From CAZAQB01 sp964487155 (GTDB lineage Bacteria; Pseudomonadota; Gammaproteobacteria; Nitrococcales; Nitrococcaceae), in contig CAZAQB010000140.1 of the NCBI GenBank assembly GCA_964487155.1, forward strand, positions 1-8,863: 8,863 nucleotides of DNA, read 5' to 3'. The notes beneath the pieces were generated by a model. That model worked only from the letters and a program-made list of their open reading frames with translations. It had not been told where the DNA came from and ran no database searches. Of this stretch, positions 1-6,693 are shown piece after piece (position 1 is the first letter of the stretch; each line of letters begins with the position of its first letter). Both the position numbers and the translations under genes were made by a program.

Positions 1-267
1 AAGGTGCCAATCGCCGAGCCCGCGTGCCCGAACCGATCCGCGGTACCGATGCCATCGCCCGATGGCAGGTTTCTCCGCAACCTGCCCTACGGCGGGCTGC
101 GCTCGGCGCCGGGCGGGGTCCCCACCCCGCACTCCGGCGCGCCTGATCTTGTAGCCACCCTCTTCGTACTTGGTACCCAGTACCCACTGCGCATCGGCCC
201 GCCACGCCTAGCAGCCTGTCGGACTTAGGCTGCTAGCCGCCATACCGATCAGCGCGCAATCACCCCG
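1..267. other. Non-coding, hairpin-rich region at the left edge
   Basis: No recognisable gene lies here. The stretch is dense in perfect short inverted repeats: an 8-bp stem at 50-57/60-67, an overlapping 8-bp stem at 64-71/79-86 (sharing 64-67, so the two are alternatives), a 7-bp stem at 113-119/124-130 inside a longer imperfect one (105-112/134-143), a near-palindrome centred on GGTACC at 166-183, and the hairpin at 208-236 listed separately. A minus-strand frame is open from about 208 to the window edge, but its translation resembles no family I know and it runs through all the hairpins. It may be a dispersed structured repeat cut off by the window start. Confidence 0.5.
208..236. repeat. 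Perfect 10-bp-stem hairpin sharing the end motif of the 8400-8825 element
   Basis: The arms CTAGCAGCCT (208-217) and AGGCTGCTAG (227-236) pair perfectly around the loop GTCGGACTT. The internal 16-mer CAGCCTGTCGGACTTA recurs exactly at 8400-8415 and, with one change, inverted at 8810-8825. It lies about 30 bp past the stop of the GST gene and could act as a transcript-end structure. No T-run follows it on the minus strand, so a classical intrinsic terminator is not supported. It may be a solo copy or remnant of the same repeat family. Confidence 0.7.
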
Positions 268-906
268 TCAGTCCCCCAGGTCCGGCTCTGTGCTGCGGAA
301 GCTGGGCAGGGCCTGGACCCGGTCCCACCAGGGCGCAAGACCCTCCACGTCGAACACCTCGCCGGCGTCCTCGGTGAGACTCACGTAGAAGCAGATGGGT
401 GCCAGATAGCAGTCCACCAGGGTCTGGCGCTCGCCGGCGATGAACGGCGAGTCGCCGCGAATGCGCATCAGCTCCTTGAGCACCACCTTCGAGTGCTTGA
501 GGCCCTCCCGCCGGGCATCGTCGTTCTGGCCGCCCACCAGTTGGGGGAACAGGTGGTAGGCCGCCACGCCGCCGATCAGCGACGGATAACCGTAGGAGTC
601 GGTGATGGCCATGGCCATGTCCATGCGGGCCCGGTCCCGGGGGGTGTCGGGGATCAGCGGCGGGCCGGAGAAGACGTCCTCGATGTAGCGCACGATGGCA
701 CTGGTCTCGATGATGCGCAGGCCGTCGTGCTCCAGCACCGGCACCTTGCCGAAGGGATGGCGGGCCAGATGCTCCGGGCTGTGGGGCTCGCCCTCCAGCA
801 CGTTCACCGGCACCTGGTCGTAGTCCACGTTCTTCTCGGCGAACTGCATGCGCACGGTGCGCACGTAGGTGCTGGCATCGAATCCGTAGAGTACGGGCTT
901 GGACAT
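268..906 (-). CDS. Glutathione S-transferase family protein
   Basis: A 212-residue cytosolic GST, the usual length for the family, which conjugates or reduces electrophilic substrates with glutathione. The N-terminal thioredoxin-like half (about residues 1-80) shows Ser12/Thr13 after the first strand in the usual catalytic area, GKVPVL with the cis-proline at Pro56, and ETSAIVRYI (67-75) with the glutathione-contacting Glu-Thr/Ser pair. The helical C-terminal half carries SPFIAGERQTLVDCYLAP, whose Asp165 is the conserved N-capping residue. The ATG at 904-906 was chosen because AGGAGG lies just upstream on the minus strand and homology begins there. The frame stays open further upstream, but that extension is low-complexity and runs through the 74-bp repeat. 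The GST subclass and true substrate cannot be told from sequence alone. Confidence 0.93.
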   Translation of the reverse strand: MSKPVLYGFDASTYVRTVRMQFAEKNVDYDQVPVNVLEGEPHSPEHLARHPFGKVPVLEHDGLRIIETSAIVRYIEDVFSGPPLIPDTPRDRARMDMAMAITDSYGYPSLIGGVAAYHLFPQLVGGQNDDARREGLKHSKVVLKELMRIRGDSPFIAGERQTLVDCYLAPICFYVSLTEDAGEVFDVEGLAPWWDRVQALPSFRSTEPDLGD

Positions 907-952
907 GATTGCCTCCTTCCGGGCGGTCAGGCGCCACAGCATAGCCGCCGGG

Positions 953-1026
953 CGGCACCCCCGCGAGGGTAGCGCCCGGCCGGGCGGCCTACTCGATGAT
1001 GCTGACAGTGACAGTGGCCTCGGCGG
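953..1026. repeat. 74-bp direct repeat, left copy
   Basis: Matches 1747-1820 at 73 of 74 positions (C at 977 against G at 1771), with a constant offset of 794 bp. The right copy is native context, the last 38 bases of the lipoprotein gene plus 36 bases downstream, so this copy is a displaced duplicate of that gene end. It lies in the upstream region of the GST gene. The two copies exactly bracket the toxin-antitoxin module and its hairpins. Confidence 0.95.
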
Positions 1027-1034
1027 GGCGGGCG

Positions 1035-1073
1035 AAGGGGCCGGCTTAACGCAGAAATTGCGCCTGACCCCTT
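1035..1073. repeat. Imperfect REP-like hairpin downstream of the toxin gene
   Basis: The arm AAGGGGCCGGC (1035-1045) pairs imperfectly with GCCTGACCCCTT (1062-1073). Read on the minus strand it starts AAGGGGTCAGGC about 8 bases after the toxin stop codon. The core AGGGG-(T/G)CAGGC reappears in the stronger hairpin at 1691-1722 on the other side of the toxin-antitoxin pair. It could help end the toxin transcript, but no T-run follows. Confidence 0.5.
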
Positions 1074-1081
1074 TCCCGCAC

Positions 1082-1348
1082 CTACCGGTACGCCTCCCGC
1101 CGATGGGCGATGCGCACCACCAGCACACGCACCCGCGCGTCTTCGATATGCGTTATGAGCCGATAGTCCCCGACTCGGTAGCGCCAGTACTCCCGCAGCT
1201 CGCCGCGCAGCGGCTTGCCCAAGGCGCGGGGATCTTCGGCTGACGCCAGGCTGTCGCGCAGGAATCGCGTGACCCGGCGCGCCGCGGCCTTGTCGAGCTT
1301 GCCAAGCGCCTTGCGGGCGGCTCCACTGAGCTCAATCGTCCAGGCCAA
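1082..1348 (-). CDS. RelE/ParE-family type II toxin
   Basis: An 88-residue protein typical of the RelE/StbE branch of the RelE/ParE superfamily: ribosome-dependent mRNA interferases or gyrase-type toxins held inactive by a partner antitoxin. The start MAWTIELSGAARKALGKLD, the middle PRALGKPLRGEL, the signature WRYRVGDYRLI (about 55-65) and the C-terminal HRREAYR with Tyr87 are family hallmarks. The RelE-like C-terminal Arg/Tyr arrangement favours RNA cleavage over gyrase inhibition, but this is an inference. The start is TTG (1346-1348), overlapping the antitoxin's end by 17 bases, so the pair is probably translationally coupled. A TTG start may keep toxin output below antitoxin output. No lesion is visible. 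Confidence 0.92.
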   Translation of the reverse strand: MAWTIELSGAARKALGKLDKAAARRVTRFLRDSLASAEDPRALGKPLRGELREYWRYRVGDYRLITHIEDARVRVLVVRIAHRREAYR

Positions 1349-1565
1349 GCTCGCGCTCCACGTCCTCCAGGCTGTGGATCGTTTCCTCGCCGGCGTCCAG
1401 CCGACCCATCACACGGTCGGCAAGATAGGCATCTTCAAGGTCATCAAGATGGGTGAGCACGGCCTCGCGTACATAAAAAGTCTTGCTGCGGCCGGTCCGC
1501 TTCGCCAGTCGCTCCAGGCGGGCGGCCAGCTCATCGTCCGCACGGAAGTTGATCATTCGGCTCAT
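1332..1565 (-). CDS. Ribbon-helix-helix antitoxin (RelB-like)
   Basis: A 77-residue antitoxin preceding the toxin in the same operon. The N-terminal MSRMINFRADDELAARLERL gives the beta-strand and first helix of a ribbon-helix-helix DNA-binding fold. GRSKTFYVREAV is the second helix, and the acidic C-terminal half (DDLEDAYLADRV to the end) should wrap the toxin. The ATG at 1563-1565 was chosen over an in-frame ATG 7 codons upstream because GGAGG lies 8 bases before it and the family normally begins at the RHH strand. As in related modules, this protein and the complex probably repress their own promoter just upstream. Confidence 0.9.
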   Translation of the reverse strand: MSRMINFRADDELAARLERLAKRTGRSKTFYVREAVLTHLDDLEDAYLADRVMGRLDAGEETIHSLEDVERELGLDD

Positions 1566-1614
1566 GGTGGATGCCTCCACGGCCATGGTTCGGATGTAGA
1601 CTGCGCCGAGCTGC

Positions 1615-1642
1615 TTTACACGTCAATCATCGGCAGGCACAA
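1615..1642 (-). promoter_or_regulatory. Candidate promoter of the antitoxin-toxin operon
   Basis: On the minus strand a TTGTGC box (1637-1642) and a TGTAAA box (1615-1620) are 16 bases apart, about 50 bp before the antitoxin start. An alternative -35 (TTGACG, 1621-1626) lies in between but has no good -10 at normal spacing. This is a consensus match only. Confidence 0.3.
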
Positions 1643-1690
1643 GCCACAACGCCCGGCGAGGATCAGAGGGAAAGGGAAAAGAGGGGAGAA

Positions 1691-1722
1691 GGGGGCAGGC
1701 TCGATCAATCGAGCCTGCCCCC
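1691..1722. terminator. Perfect 15-bp-stem hairpin between lipoprotein gene and toxin-antitoxin operon
   Basis: GGGGGCAGGCTCGAT (1691-1705) and its exact reverse complement (1708-1722) flank a 2-base centre. On the minus strand it lies about 60 bases after the lipoprotein stop and is followed by a pyrimidine-rich tract (TTCTCCCCTCTTTTCCC). It is therefore a reasonable transcript-end hairpin for that gene and insulates the toxin-antitoxin operon. On the plus strand it is followed by a T-rich stretch ending in TTTTT at 1736-1740. The sequence also looks like a dispersed REP-type palindrome, sharing its core with the hairpin at 1035-1073. Confidence 0.5.
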
Positions 1723-1746
1723 TGTTCTCTATTGCTTTTTCTCCGC

Positions 1747-1820
1747 CGGCACCCCCGCGAGGGTAGCGCCGGGCCGGGCGGCCTACTCGATGATGCTGAC
1801 AGTGACAGTGGCCTCGGCGG
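1747..1820. repeat. 74-bp direct repeat, right copy (3' end of lipoprotein gene)
   Basis: The counterpart of 953-1026. It covers the last 38 bases of the lipoprotein coding sequence (stop TAG at 1783-1785) and 36 bases downstream, which include a GC-rich imperfect palindrome around 1744-1775. Identity ends abruptly at both borders. Confidence 0.95.
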
Positions 1821-4298
1821 AGTCCAGGTCGCCGTCGCTGACCCGGTAGCTGAAGCTGTCGCTGGCCGGAGCCGCCACCGAGGGCGTGTAGCGCAGGGTG
1901 TTGTCATCCAGGACGATCACGGTGCCGTTGGCCGGCGCCACGCTGCCCAGGGACAGGGTCAGTGGGTCGCCCTCGGGGTCGTTCACCAGCGGCCGGACGT
2001 CGATGTCCGTGGCTGCCTCCGGGGCGTTGACGGAGGCGTCGGCGGCGGTGGGCGGGTCGTTGACACCCAGAACAGTCACGGTGGCGGTCTGGTCCACCGT
2101 GGTGCCGGCTGCGTTGCTCACCTGGTAGCCGTACACCACCACCGCCTGCTCGCCGTCGTCCAGGGTGTTGTAGGAGCTCGGGGTCACGTCCAGCTCGCCG
2201 TCCACGGCGTCCACCGCGATGCCCCGGTTGTCGCCGCTCACCAGGGCGATGGATGAGGCGGTGGCGCCGGCGGCCAGCCGCACCGAGCCGGGGGCATCGT
2301 CCTCGCTGAACGCCGCCGTGACCTCGCCGGCGACGGCGCCAAAGCCGAAGCTGAACACATTGCCGCCGGGCACCATGGCGCCGGACAGCTCCACCAGGGC
2401 AGCGCCGTCCGGATCGGCGGCGTGCAGGGCGCTGCGGGGGTCCGCCAGCGGCTCGGCAAGGAAAGCGATGCGCTGCCGGTCGGGGTCCGGGCTGCCCTGG
2501 GCGGCCCGGACCAGTTCCGTGGTGCGGTTGGGGTCGAAGGGGCTCACCTGGTGCTCCAGCGCGCCGTTCACTTCCACCGCGGCGCCGGCCTGATCGGCGG
2601 GGGCCACGTAGAAACCGTCGCCGAGCCCATAGAGCAGCCGATCGTTGCTGGGCAGCCACTCCAGGGTGATGTCGTCCCGGGTGCCCGGGGAGTCGTGGGA
2701 CACCGGGACCGGCGCTCCACCGGGCACCACGGTGAACAGATCCGAGGTGCGCTCGACCGTGTCGAACAGCCGGTAGACCAGCCGGTCGCCCTGGGGCGAC
2801 CACTGGAAATCGTTGAGCTCAGTGTCGGCGGGCAGGGTGCCAGATAGCGACGGCGGCAGGCTGGTGCCATCGTCGGTGGCCGCCACCACCACCAGTTCCG
2901 GCAAACCGCCGGCGGTTCGGGACAGGGACAGGGCAATGTCGTCGCCGCCGGGCTGCCAGGCGAAGGTCCGCCGCACGGCCCCCCCCGCCGGGATGTCCAG
3001 GATGCGCCGGTTGCTGCTATCCGTGGTGTCGAACACTTCCAGGGCGGTGACGCCGACGCCGGCGCGCACCACTTCGTAGGCCAGGTAGCGGGAGTCATCC
3101 GACCACTCGAAGCGCAGGCTGCCGTTCTCGTCCGCCCCCAGGGCCCCGGTGACATTCTGGTTGCTGCCGTCGGGAAAGGCCTGGAAGTAGCGCCGCACGC
3201 CGTTGGTCTGGTCGTCCAGCATGTAGGCCAGCCGGGAGCTGTCCGGGGCCCAGGTGATGCCGGCGCTGATGAACACACCGGTGAAGGCGCCGCCGCCGGT
3301 GCTGCCGCCGCTCAGGGTCGGGCCGGTCAGCCGGGTGCTGTTGGGGGCGCCCAGGGTGGTGTCGAAGACGTTGATGCCGACCCGGTCGGTGATGAAGCGG
3401 TTGGTCCGGTTGCGCACCACTTGAGCCACGTAACGCCCGTCCGGCGACCACAGGGCGTCGCCCATCTCCACGNNNNNNNNNNNNNNNNNNNNNNNNNNNN
3501 NNNNNNNNNNNNNNNNNNNNNNNNNNNNNNNNNNNNNNNNNNNNNNNNNNNNNNNNNNNNNNNNNNNNNNNNCACTTGAGCCACGTAACGCCCGTCCGGC
3601 GACCACAGGGCGTCGCCCATCTCCACGCTGGTGCCCACGTTGCCGTTGATCTTCACGGGCGTGGTGCTGTCCGCCTCCACCAGGTAAATCTCGTCCACGT
3701 CGTCGCTGTCGATGTCCGCCCGGAACACCAGGGCATCGCTGTTGGGGGACCACTCCACCTCGGCGATGGAGGTGAAATCCGGCAGCGGCCCGGAGATGCT
3801 CACCGCCGGCCGCGAGCCGTCCACCGGCGCCCGGTAGAGCTGGCCCGGGCCGTCGTTGAAGTCGATGACGCCGTCGGCATTGGTATCGCCCCGGGCAGTG
3901 AAGGCCACCTGGCGGCCGTCCGGGGAAACGAACAACTGAACGGTGGCCAGGTCCGGCGGGGACAGCCGGATGGGCTCGATGGCGCCGTCGTCCAGCACCG
4001 CGAACAGCTCCTGGCGCTCGTCCACCGCCTTGTCGGCGGTGAACACCAGCCACTGGGGCACGCGGGTGGCGGCCACCGGACCGGTGCCACCGGTGGTGCC
4101 GCCGGTGCCCCCCGTGGTGCCGCCGGTCGTCCCACCGGTGCCAGCGGCATCGTCAGTGCCGCCGCCTCCGCCACAGGCGGCCAGTAGCACGGCGCACAGC
4201 GCGGCCGGGAGCAAACTGCGCCCCTGGCGGACGGACCGGAATTCGGGCGCGCACAGCGCCCCGGGGCCGGCGGCACCGGCAAGTCGGACCTGGGTCAT
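1783..4298 (-). CDS. Outer-membrane-type lipoprotein with WD40/TolB-like propeller, VCBS and cadherin-like domains
   Basis: As printed, the frame shifts at the 100-N gap. Merging the identical 55-bp flanks (3418-3472 and 3573-3627) gives one uninterrupted protein of 786 residues. The start ATG (4296-4298) follows GAGGGG. Residues 27-42 form a lipoprotein signal ending in LLAAC, with Cys42 the lipidated residue, after an unusually long 26-residue n-region. A Gly/Thr-rich linker (43-75) follows. Nine propeller motifs of the WSPDG-type then recur, mostly every 48-56 residues (123, 183, 232, 298, 347, 396, 448, 496, 552). DTNADGVIDFND (138-149) inside an early blade resembles an EF-hand calcium loop. 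A VCBS-type repeat (about 605-697, ending GVNDPPTA) and a last cadherin/Ig-like domain (698-786) complete it. It is probably a surface or periplasm-facing binding or adhesion protein; the ligand is unknown. No partner genes adjoin. Confidence 0.88.
3418..3472. repeat. 55-bp contig-end overlap, left copy
   Basis: Identical over all 55 bases to 3573-3627 and directly abutting the N run. An exact overlap at both contig ends next to a 100-N spacer is what an unmerged assembly overlap looks like, not a biological repeat. Confidence 0.9.
3473..3572. other. Assembly gap (100 Ns)
   Basis: Exactly 100 N characters, the usual placeholder for a scaffold gap of unknown size. The bordering 55-bp sequences are identical, so the real gap is probably negative (an overlap). 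The 155 inserted bases are not a multiple of three and create the apparent frame change in the lipoprotein gene. Confidence 0.95.
3573..3627. repeat. 55-bp contig-end overlap, right copy
   Basis: The second copy of the sequence at 3418-3472. In the lipoprotein it encodes residues about 225-242, one WSPDG propeller motif (WSPDGRYVAQV). Both copies translate to the same peptide in their own frames. Confidence 0.9.
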
Positions 4299-4592
4299 GG
4301 AACACCCCCTCGTCAAGTGACCATCCCGGCAGCCCGCGCAGGCGCGGTTCGCCAGCTTGTACGACTCCGAAGCCGCTCCTTGGGAGCAACTACATCAGAG
4401 ATATTCTAGACAGCAATTCGCAGTGAGAACCGGCGGCGGCAAAATTTCACGTCAGCCCTCCGGGGGACGCCGGGGCAGCGGCCGGGTGATCTCCGCCACC
4501 CGGCGCTTCGGCCCGCCACCCGCCGGGGCGGCGCTGGACGCCGTCCCCGCCGCATGCTCAGCTTGCGCGGCCGTCCGAATCGGGAGTCACCC
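4299..4592. promoter_or_regulatory. Divergent intergenic region between lipoprotein and Old Yellow Enzyme genes
   Basis: No gene is seen here. The central part (about 4388-4448) is more AT-rich than its surroundings and contains the best minus-strand promoter match for the lipoprotein gene: TTCTCA (4424-4429) and TAGAAT (4403-4408), 15 bases apart, which is shorter than ideal. This would leave an mRNA leader of about 100 bases holding a small hairpin (GCTCC/GGAGC, 4375-4387). The right half is very GC-rich, and I could not pick a convincing promoter for the plus-strand gene. Confidence 0.35.
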
Positions 4593-5705
4593 ATGAGCCG
4601 CTTGTTCGAGCCCTATGTCCTGGGGGGGCTGCAGCTCTCCAACCGCATCGTGGTTGCGCCCATGTGCCAGTACTCGGCGGAGGACGGCTGTGCCACCGAC
4701 TGGCACCTGATCCACCTGGGCGGTCTCGCCCTGTCCGGCGCCGGGCTGCTGATCATCGAGGCCACCGCGGTGGCACCCGAGGGCCGCATCTCGCCGGCCG
4801 ACCTGGGCCTGTGGTCGGATGCCAACGAGGCGGCCCTGGGCCGGGTGCTGGAGGCAGTGCGCCGCTACTCCCCCATTCCCGTGGCCATCCAGCTGGGCCA
4901 TGCCGGTCGCAAGGCCTCCTGCCAGCCGCCCTGGGAAGGCGGCCAGCAGATCCCGCCGGAGCAGAGCGGCTGGCAGACCGTGGCGCCCACGGCGCTGCCC
5001 CAACGCGACGGCGAGCACCTACCCCGGCCCCTGGACATCGCCGGCCTCGCGCGGGTGCGGGAGGCCTTCGTGGCCTCGGCACGGCGGGCGGTGCGCCTGG
5101 GCCTGCAGGCCATCGAGTTGCACGCCGCCCATGGCTACCTGCTGCACCAGTTCCTCTCGCCGCTGGCCAACCGCCGCGAGGACGCCTACGGTGGCTCCCT
5201 GGAGAACCGCATGCGCTTCCCGCTGGAAGTGTTCGAGGCGGTGCGCGCGGCGCTGCCCGCCGGCATCCCGGTGGGCATGCGGGTGTCCGCCACCGACTGG
5301 ATGGACGGTGGCTGGGAGCTGGAGCAGACGGTGGCCTTCGGACAAGCCCTTGAAACCCGGGGCTGCGCCTTCATCCACGTCTCCAGCGGCGGGGTCTCGC
5401 CGCGCCAGAGCGTCCCCGTCGGACCGGGCTACCAGCTGCCTCTGGCGGAGGGAGTCCGGGCCGGCACCGGCCTCCCCACCATCGCCGTCGGCCTGATCAC
5501 CGAGCCCCGGCAGGCGGAGGCCGTGATCGAAGCGGGCCAGGGCGACCTGGTGGCGCTGGCCCGGGGCATGCTCTACGACCCCCGCTGGCCCTGGCACGCC
5601 GCCGCCGCCCTGGGCGGACGGGTCACCGCCCCACCCCAGTACTGGCGCTGCGAGCCGGCGGAGCACCGGGGGCTGTTCGGGAAGACGGTGCCGGGCAAGC
5701 GCTGA
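4593..5705 (+). CDS. Old Yellow Enzyme-family NADH:flavin oxidoreductase (XenA/YqjM-like)
   Basis: A 370-residue FMN-dependent TIM-barrel ene-reductase of the size usual for the YqjM/XenA class, reducing activated C=C bonds (enones, nitro compounds) with NAD(P)H. The start MSRLFEPYVLGGLQLSNRI is family-typical. PMCQY places Cys25 and Tyr27 where this class has its redox-tuning Cys and active-site Tyr. IQLGHAGRKAS and ELHAAHGYLLHQFLSP (175-190) supply the FMN-contacting Gln and the His177/His180 substrate pair, followed by NRREDAYGGSLENRMRF. VGLITEPRQAEAVIEAG and ALARGMLYDPRWPWHAA form the phosphate-binding end. The ATG at 4593 was chosen over an in-frame ATG at 4554 because GGGAG precedes it and homology begins there. 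An AraC-type regulator follows 139 bp downstream on the same strand. Confidence 0.95.
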   Translation: MSRLFEPYVLGGLQLSNRIVVAPMCQYSAEDGCATDWHLIHLGGLALSGAGLLIIEATAVAPEGRISPADLGLWSDANEAALGRVLEAVRRYSPIPVAIQLGHAGRKASCQPPWEGGQQIPPEQSGWQTVAPTALPQRDGEHLPRPLDIAGLARVREAFVASARRAVRLGLQAIELHAAHGYLLHQFLSPLANRREDAYGGSLENRMRFPLEVFEAVRAALPAGIPVGMRVSATDWMDGGWELEQTVAFGQALETRGCAFIHVSSGGVSPRQSVPVGPGYQLPLAEGVRAGTGLPTIAVGLITEPRQAEAVIEAGQGDLVALARGMLYDPRWPWHAAAALGGRVTAPPQYWRCEPAEHRGLFGKTVPGKR

Positions 5706-5844
5706 GCCGGCGTCGCTGAACTCCGGCCCCAGCGCAGCGCGGTCGTCAGCAAGGCACGAGAGCAGCCGGCAGGCTTCGCGGCGGGCATGCTCCGTGACCG
5801 GCATGCGTATATTGAGCCGCAGAAACTGATGGAGAACGCGGCAC
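5706..5844 (+). promoter_or_regulatory. Intergenic region before the AraC-type regulator
   Basis: It contains two GCATGC hexamers 16 bp apart in start-to-start spacing (5785-5790 and 5801-5806), followed by TATATT (5808-5813), which could be a -10 box. No acceptable -35 box lies 16-18 bp upstream of it, consistent at best with an activator-dependent promoter. GGAG at 5831-5834 is the likely ribosome-binding site of the next gene. All of this is weak pattern evidence. Confidence 0.25.
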
Positions 5845-6693
5845 GTGCCTGCAGGGGGAGACGCCGGCCTCGCCGGCTACCGGTCCTTTGAGCCTTCCGA
5901 GAGGCTGCGCCCCTTCGTGCGCCGTTTCCTGCACGGCTACACCGAGGGACCCTCGCCCCATCGCCTGACCATCCCCCCGTCGCGCGGCATGTTCCTCAGC
6001 TACGTGGAGGGCACGCCCCTGACCGTGCACTTCAGCGACCGCAGCTTCATCGGACGGCCGCGGCTGTTCATCGGCGGCCAGTTGCGGCGCGAGGCGCCGG
6101 TGCTGGAGAGCGAGGGACGCTTCGGCCTGATCGGCACCGAGTTCACCGCCACCGGCTTTCACCGCCTGTTCCACCGCGACGCCGACCCGTTCACCGACGA
6201 GATCACGGATTTCCGGGACCTTGCCGGCGCCGAGGCCGCCGGTCTGGAGAGCGAACTGGGCGGTCTCGGCCGCGTCCCGGAGATGATCGCCGGGCTGGAC
6301 CGCTACCTCTGCAGCCGGGTTCCGGCGGCCCTGGACACACCCCTGGTGGACGGCTGCGTGGCGCAGGTCGAGCAGGCCCGGGGCGTGGTCCGGGTGGAGG
6401 AGCTGGCGGCACGGTTCGCCCTCGGCGCGCGCCGGCTGCACCGCTATTTCCTGCGGGCGGTGGGGATCGGGCCCAAGCACTTTGCCAAGGTCGTGCAGCT
6501 CAACGCGGTGGTGGAGAGCCTCATGGAGGGCGACAGCGTTCGCCTGGACGCCCTCGCCCTGGACTGCGGCTACTACGACCAGTCCCACTTCATCCGCGAC
6601 TTCCAGCGCTACGTGGGCATCAACCCGATGGCCTTCCTCCAGGACGAGGAGCCCTTCCTGCGCACCTTCCTGGGCAACGCCCAGGAAGGTTGA
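5845..6693 (+). CDS. AraC/XylS-family transcriptional regulator
   Basis: A 282-residue one-component regulator. The N-terminal part (about 10-110) resembles the beta-rich sensor domain that often precedes AraC DNA-binding domains (YRSFEPSERLRPFVRRF at its start, then IPPSRGMFLSYVEG). The C-terminal third carries the two helix-turn-helix units: VRVEELAARFALGARRLHRYF with GIGPKHFAKVVQLN (182-220), and ALALDCGYYDQSHFIRDFQRYVGINPMAF (236-264), which matches the AraC signature closely. The start is GTG at 5845 with GGAG 10 bases upstream; the nearby ATG at 5829 is out of frame. It probably controls the adjacent Old Yellow Enzyme gene in response to an electrophile or aromatic compound. The effector is not deducible. 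Confidence 0.9.
   Translation: MPAGGDAGLAGYRSFEPSERLRPFVRRFLHGYTEGPSPHRLTIPPSRGMFLSYVEGTPLTVHFSDRSFIGRPRLFIGGQLRREAPVLESEGRFGLIGTEFTATGFHRLFHRDADPFTDEITDFRDLAGAEAAGLESELGGLGRVPEMIAGLDRYLCSRVPAALDTPLVDGCVAQVEQARGVVRVEELAARFALGARRLHRYFLRAVGIGPKHFAKVVQLNAVVESLMEGDSVRLDALALDCGYYDQSHFIRDFQRYVGINPMAFLQDEEPFLRTFLGNAQEG

Noticed and set aside
260..958. Long minus-strand frame of 232 codons over the GST gene
   Set aside because: It is a shadow of the GST frame: Arg/Gly/Pro-rich, no family resemblance, and the GST has clear motifs and a ribosome-binding site.
907..1128. N-terminal extension of the GST frame up to 1128
   Set aside because: The extension lacks homology, passes through the 74-bp repeat and a hairpin, and the ATG at 906 has AGGAGG and a normal family N-terminus.
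1082..1565. Toxin-antitoxin pair as a new kind of defence system
   Set aside because: Both proteins match the well-known RelE/ParE and RHH families and keep ordinary operon order. Only the flanking repeats are unusual.
953..1820. The 74-bp repeat as another contig-overlap artefact
   Set aside because: Unlike the 55-bp case there is no N run, the two copies differ at one base, and 720 bases of coherent coding sequence lie between them.
1783..4053. A 756-codon frame containing X residues, read as the true lipoprotein product
   Set aside because: Its part upstream of the gap (3628-4053) is out of frame and low-complexity. The correct N-terminus is in the other frame and joins after collapsing the 55-bp overlap.
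5019..5804. 261-codon minus-strand frame opposite the Old Yellow Enzyme
   Set aside because: It is the antisense shadow of a well-conserved enzyme gene in high-GC DNA, with no recognisable domain.
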